DNA of 64,000 bases. Origin: Jannaschia sp. M317 (GTDB taxonomy: Bacteria > Pseudomonadota > Alphaproteobacteria > Rhodobacterales > Rhodobacteraceae). The translations under genes were made by a program, and so were the position numbers. Where the stretch lies: contig NZ_CP081155.1 of assembly GCF_025141175.1 (NCBI RefSeq), positions 124,001 through 188,000 on the forward strand, written 5' to 3'. Below the pieces are notes generated by a model that was given only the letters and a program-made list of their open reading frames with translations, was not told the DNA's origin and made no database searches. Shown piece after piece: positions 60,345 through 64,000 of the stretch; within the stretch, counting starts at the first letter, position 1, and each line of letters begins with the position of its first letter.

Positions 60345-62024
60345 ATGGACATCAGGAAAATCACCGAGCGGGTGTCGGTTGCGCCGCAGATCAACCCGCG
60401 CGACATGGCTGAAATCGCCACGGCAGGCTATCGCGCGATCATCTGCAACCGCCCCGATGGCGAAGGCGCGGACCAGCCGTCTTTCGAAGAAATCGAAATC
60501 GCCGCCAGGGCCGCCGGGCTGGAGGCGCGCTATGTGCCTGTCCAGACCGGCATGGTCAAAGATGAAGATGTGATTGCGTTCGGCGATGCCCTGGCAGAGG
60601 TTCAGCGCCCCGTGCTGGCCTATTGCCGGACCGGCACCCGCTCGGCGACGCTCTGGTCCTTTTGCGAGAGCCGGAAACGCCCGATGGCCGAGATCCTGAG
60701 CAGGACCAAGGCTGCCGGATATGACATGAATGGTGTGGCCCGACGCATCGCAAATGGCGGCAAGACGCCGACGGACACCGGGGATGCACATTTCGAAGTC
60801 GTGATCGTCGGTGCGGGCGCAGGCGGCATTGCCGTCGCGGCGAGCCTGAGATCCCGAAAGCCCGGACTGAAGATCGCGGTGATCGATCCGGCGGATATCC
60901 ACTACTACCAGCCCGGATGGACCATGGTCGGCGGCGGGATATTCGACGCGCAGTCCACGGCCAAGACGATGGGCAGCCTGATCCCGAATGGCGTGCACTG
61001 GATCAAGGCCGCCGTGGCCGCCTTTGAGCCGAAGAACGATGCCGTGATCCTCGATGGCTGCCGGGTGGTCAAGTACGACCGGTTGGTGGTTTGCCCCGGG
61101 CTGAAGCTTGATTGGGGCCGGATCGAGGGACTGGAAGAGACGCTGGGCCGCAACGGCGTGACATCGAATTATCGCTATGACCTTGCGCCCTACACCTGGC
61201 AACTGGTGCAGGAAATGAAACAGGGCCGCGCGCTGTTTACCCAACCGCCGATGCCGATCAAATGCGCCGGTGCCCCGCAAAAGGCGCTGTATCTTTCAGG
61301 CGATGCCTGGTTCCGCCGCCGCGTCCTCAAGAATATCGACATCCAGTTCATGAATGCAGGCGGCGTGCTGTTCGGCGTGAAGGACTATGTGCCCGCGCTG
61401 ATGCAATATATCGAGAAATACGACGCCACGCTGAACTTCTTTCACGATCTCGTCTCGGTCGACGGCCCCGCCAAAAAGGCGACGTTCCGGGTCGCAAAGC
61501 CCGACACCGATCCGGAACACGTGACCGTGGACTTCGACATGATGCATGTCTGCCCGCCGCAAGTGGCACCGGATTTCATCCGCGTCTCGCCTCTGGCCGA
61601 TGCCGCCGGATGGGTCGATGTCGATCAGGCGACACTGCGTCACAAGACCTATGACAACATCTGGTCCCTCGGTGACGTCATGAACGCCCCCAATGCCAAG
61701 ACGGCGGCCGCCGCGCGCAAGCAGGCGCCGACCGTGGCCGACAACATCGTGGCCGATATCGCGGGCCGTTCAGCCGTGGCGCAATATGATGGCTACGGCT
61801 CCTGCCCCCTGACGGTCGAACGCGGCAAGATTGTCCTGGCTGAATTCGGCTATGGCGGCGTGCTCAAACCCTCGTTCCCGTCTTGGGCGATCGACGGCAC
61901 GAAACCGACCCGCACGGCATGGTTCCTCAAGGAAAAGCTGCTGCCGCCGATTTATTGGCAAGCCATGCTGAAGGGCAAGGAATGGATGGCCAAGCCCGAA
62001 CGGTTGGGCACACCCCTCAAATAG
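60345..62024 (+). CDS. DUF442/phosphatase-like domain fused to sulfide:quinone oxidoreductase
   Basis: 559 residues, a two-domain fusion. Residues 1-135 form a TIGR01244 (DUF442) domain with the phosphatase-like loop AYCRTGTRSA (Cys94, Arg99). Residues 150-559 form a type II SQR with FAD motif VIVGAGAGGIAVAASL, redox cysteines in RLVVCPGLKLDWG and PIKCAGAPQK, and C-terminal membrane-binding FPSWAIDGTKPTRTAWFLKE. SQR oxidises sulfide at the membrane and passes electrons to quinone. The partner domain may act on a sulfur or thiol intermediate; unknown. Confidence 0.9.
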   Translation: MDIRKITERVSVAPQINPRDMAEIATAGYRAIICNRPDGEGADQPSFEEIEIAARAAGLEARYVPVQTGMVKDEDVIAFGDALAEVQRPVLAYCRTGTRSATLWSFCESRKRPMAEILSRTKAAGYDMNGVARRIANGGKTPTDTGDAHFEVVIVGAGAGGIAVAASLRSRKPGLKIAVIDPADIHYYQPGWTMVGGGIFDAQSTAKTMGSLIPNGVHWIKAAVAAFEPKNDAVILDGCRVVKYDRLVVCPGLKLDWGRIEGLEETLGRNGVTSNYRYDLAPYTWQLVQEMKQGRALFTQPPMPIKCAGAPQKALYLSGDAWFRRRVLKNIDIQFMNAGGVLFGVKDYVPALMQYIEKYDATLNFFHDLVSVDGPAKKATFRVAKPDTDPEHVTVDFDMMHVCPPQVAPDFIRVSPLADAAGWVDVDQATLRHKTYDNIWSLGDVMNAPNAKTAAAARKQAPTVADNIVADIAGRSAVAQYDGYGSCPLTVERGKIVLAEFGYGGVLKPSFPSWAIDGTKPTRTAWFLKEKLLPPIYWQAMLKGKEWMAKPERLGTPLK

Positions 62025-62037
62025 CGCTGTCCTGTCG

Positions 62038-62063
62038 GGGGCGGGTCGCCGCCCCTGCTTTTG
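62038..62063 (+). terminator. terminator-like hairpin after SQR
   Basis: ggggcgg (62038-62044) pairs with ccgcccc (62049-62055) around a 4-nt loop, followed by tgctttt. It may separate the SQR transcript from the sulP gene or attenuate readthrough. Confidence 0.6.
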
Positions 62064-62145
62064 CCCAGAAACCTCCACCGGTCGCACCCGGTCGGTCAGG
62101 AAGCCTGCCACTTCCGGCTGCACAGTTCCGAATTGTGATCCATCG

Positions 62146-63882
62146 ATGACCAGCTTTCGCCAGTATTTCCCCATTCTCGACTGGGGCCGCTCCTACAACC
62201 GGTCGGCGCTGTCGAACGACCTGATTGCGGCGGTCATCGTGACGATCATGCTGATCCCGCAATCGCTGGCCTATGCGTTGCTTGCGGGGCTCCCGCCCGA
62301 GGCCGGGATCTATGCGTCCATTGTGCCGATCCTGCTCTACGCGATCTTTGGGACCAGCCGGGCGCTGGCGGTCGGGCCGGTCGCGGTCGTGTCTTTGCTG
62401 ACGGCCTCTGCCATCGGGCAGGTGGCGGACCAGGGAACAGCCGGTTACGGCGTGGCCGCCTTGACGCTGGCCTTTCTATCGGGCGGTTTTCTGGTCCTGA
62501 TGGGTGTGTTCCGGTTGGGATTCCTTGCCAACTTTCTCAGCCATCCGGTGATTGCGGGGTTCATCACGGCATCCGGCATCCTGATCGCCACCAGCCAGCT
62601 GAAACATATCCTTGGCGTGACGGCGCATGGGCATACCCTGCCGGAAATGCTGGGCTCGATCTTTGCGCATCTCAACGAGATCAACTGGATCACCGTTGTC
62701 ATCGGCAGTGCCGCGACTGGGTTTCTTTTCTGGGTGCGCAAGAACCTGAAGCCCGGACTGCGCAGACTTGGTGTCCCGCCGCTGCTTGCCGATGTCCTGA
62801 CCAAGGCGGGCCCCGTCGCCGCGGTCGTCGCCACCACCGTCGCCGTCTGGGCATTCGATCTCGCCGGGCGCGGCGTGAACATCGTGGGCACTGTGCCTCA
62901 GAGCCTGCCGCCGCTGACCCTGCCGGGCCTGTCCCCGGATCTGATGAAAACCCTTTTGGTGCCCGCGATCCTGATTTCGGTCATCGGCTTTGTCGAAAGC
63001 GTTTCCGTGGCGCAGACCCTTGCGGCGAAGAAACGTCAGCGTATCGACCCCAACCAGGAACTGATCGGCCTGGGCGCGGCCAACCTGGGCGCGGCCTTTA
63101 CCGGCGGCTATCCGGTAACCGGCGGCTTTTCCCGGTCCGTGGTCAATTTCGATGCCGGGGCGGAAACCCCGGCTGCCGGTGCCTTTACCGCGATTGGCCT
63201 TGGCATTGCCGCGGTCGCCTTGACACCGCTGGTCTATTACCTGCCCAACGCCACGCTGGCCGCGACGATCATCGTGGCTGTCCTGAGCCTTGTTGATCTG
63301 TCGATCCTGCAAAAGACGTGGCGATATTCGCGCGCCGATTTTTCCGCGGTTGCGGTGACGATCCTGCTGACGCTTGGCCTGGGCGTCGAGATCGGTGTGG
63401 CCGCCGGCGTCGCGATCTCGGTGGTCTTGCACCTCTACAAAACATCCCGCCCGCACGTGGCCGAGGTCGGTCTCGTGCCGGACAGCCAGCATTTCCGCAA
63501 CATCCGCCGCCATAAGGTGTCCACCGACCCGACGCTGGTGACACTGCGGGTGGATGAAAGCCTTTACTTCGTGAACGCCCGCTTCCTGGAGGATCTGGTT
63601 CAACGTCGGGTCGCCGATGGCTGTGCGATCCGCAACGTCGTGCTGATGTGCTCCGCGATCAACGATGTGGATTACTCTGCTTTGGAAAGCCTGGAGGCGA
63701 TCAATCATCGGTTGAAGGATATGGGCGTGGGTCTTCATCTGTCAGAGGTCAAAGGCCCCGTGATGGACAGGCTGACACGCTCCCACTTCATCGCTGACCT
63801 GAATGGCCAGGTCTTCTTGTCGCAATTTGACGCGTGGAAGGTACTGACGGATCCGACACGGATGGCAAATGCTGTGGAATGA
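62146..63882 (+). CDS. SulP-family anion transporter with STAS domain
   Basis: 578 residues. LTNDLIAAVIVTIMLIPQSL-like N-terminus (SNDLIAAVIVTIMLIPQSLA), AGLPPEAGIYASIVP and GGYPVTGGFSRSVVNFDAGA are SulP signatures; 11-13 helices to about residue 430, then a cytosolic STAS domain (about 450-560, VLMCSAINDVDYSALESLEA). Likely exports or imports sulfate/sulfite; as the last gene of the sulfide island it may export the oxidation product. ATG at 62146 with a weak ribosome site. Confidence 0.9.
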   Translation: MTSFRQYFPILDWGRSYNRSALSNDLIAAVIVTIMLIPQSLAYALLAGLPPEAGIYASIVPILLYAIFGTSRALAVGPVAVVSLLTASAIGQVADQGTAGYGVAALTLAFLSGGFLVLMGVFRLGFLANFLSHPVIAGFITASGILIATSQLKHILGVTAHGHTLPEMLGSIFAHLNEINWITVVIGSAATGFLFWVRKNLKPGLRRLGVPPLLADVLTKAGPVAAVVATTVAVWAFDLAGRGVNIVGTVPQSLPPLTLPGLSPDLMKTLLVPAILISVIGFVESVSVAQTLAAKKRQRIDPNQELIGLGAANLGAAFTGGYPVTGGFSRSVVNFDAGAETPAAGAFTAIGLGIAAVALTPLVYYLPNATLAATIIVAVLSLVDLSILQKTWRYSRADFSAVAVTILLTLGLGVEIGVAAGVAISVVLHLYKTSRPHVAEVGLVPDSQHFRNIRRHKVSTDPTLVTLRVDESLYFVNARFLEDLVQRRVADGCAIRNVVLMCSAINDVDYSALESLEAINHRLKDMGVGLHLSEVKGPVMDRLTRSHFIADLNGQVFLSQFDAWKVLTDPTRMANAVE

Positions 63883-63931
63883 CCCGAAAGCACAGAACGT
63901 CATGACGATCTCTAACACCGAAAGATGCCTT

Positions 63932-63952
63932 GCGCGGCCCGAGTAGCCGCGC
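63932..63952. terminator. inverted repeat after SulP, candidate transcription end
   Basis: gcgcggc (63932-63938) and gccgcgc (63946-63952) around a 7-nt loop, 50 bp past the SulP stop. No T-run follows. The final bases to 64000 contain no supported gene start. Confidence 0.4.
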
Positions 63953-64000
63953 GGCTTCGGGGCAAGGGGCCGGGACCACCCGGTGTGGCCAGGCCCGATC

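Noticed and set aside
48671..64000. Second copy of the tRNA-Ser 3' end as right attachment site
   Set aside because: I looked for the T-arm and acceptor sequence downstream and saw no match within the window.

Overview
This 64 kb window looks like chromosome of a high-GC alphaproteobacterium of the Rhodobacterales (Roseobacter/Paracoccus relatives). Pointers are the phaA-phaB pair, the DUF4175 gene after lysA, the zinc-ribbon gene divergent from ftsEX-plsC, glcDEF, tripartite and branched-chain-type transporters, a YeeE/YedE pair with sulfide:quinone reductase, and an IS5-family transposase of a type I associate with this order. Species cannot be read from the sequence.

Layout. 1-7.5 kb: 3' of a partial tag gene come a PfpI-like protein, an EAL-domain phosphodiesterase, phaA-phaB, a 45-aa ORF divergent from a LysR regulator, a YdcH-like protein, a tRNA-type methyltransferase with DUF2007, and a polyprenyl synthase. 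7.5-24.9 kb is mostly housekeeping: ispE, a large TPR protein and ETF-QO on the minus strand; lysA and DUF4175 on the plus strand; zinc-ribbon/ftsE/ftsX/plsC; cobQ; a lytic transglycosylase; tRNA-Leu; and two tandem secreted trypsin-like proteases. 25-30 kb: glcD-glcE-glcF. 30-38.5 kb: a long minus-strand run (tautomerase, SMP-30 lactonase, complete LivKHMGF-type ABC transporter, OsmC protein) next to a histidine kinase/LuxR response regulator pair; a palindrome recurs at both ends of that pair. 38.5-42.8 kb: a peroxiredoxin-like protein, then tctC-tctB-tctA-gntR in one operon. 43-48.6 kb: DUF599, a PNPOx-like protein, cold-shock protein, trpA, ychF, and an L,D-transpeptidase.

At 48.7 kb a tRNA-Ser(GCU) is followed by a tyrosine integrase, a phage DUF2190 capsid-type protein and a dead IS5-family element (50788-52021): a scarred integration site. 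The transposase of this IS is cut by four short palindromic insertions. Three are exactly 41 nt, related to each other, and keep a hairpin whose stem pairs covary; the fourth is a different element of about 61 nt. Removing them restores a 311-codon frame with a single amber codon. This is the most unusual structure in the window.

From 52.4 kb two stress modules follow. The minus-strand one (NemR-like TetR regulator, Ohr, YqhD-type aldehyde reductase, MDR reductase, DJ-1/Hsp31-like protein) carries the same palindrome upstream of nemR and of ohr and reads as a reactive aldehyde/electrophile and peroxide defence operon. The plus-strand one (Rrf2 and Crp/Fnr regulators, DUF2892, two YeeE/YedE halves, metallo-beta-lactamase persulfide-dioxygenase-like protein, non-haem bacterioferritin-like protein, phosphatase-SQR fusion, SulP transporter) reads as a sulfide/sulfane-sulfur oxidation island.
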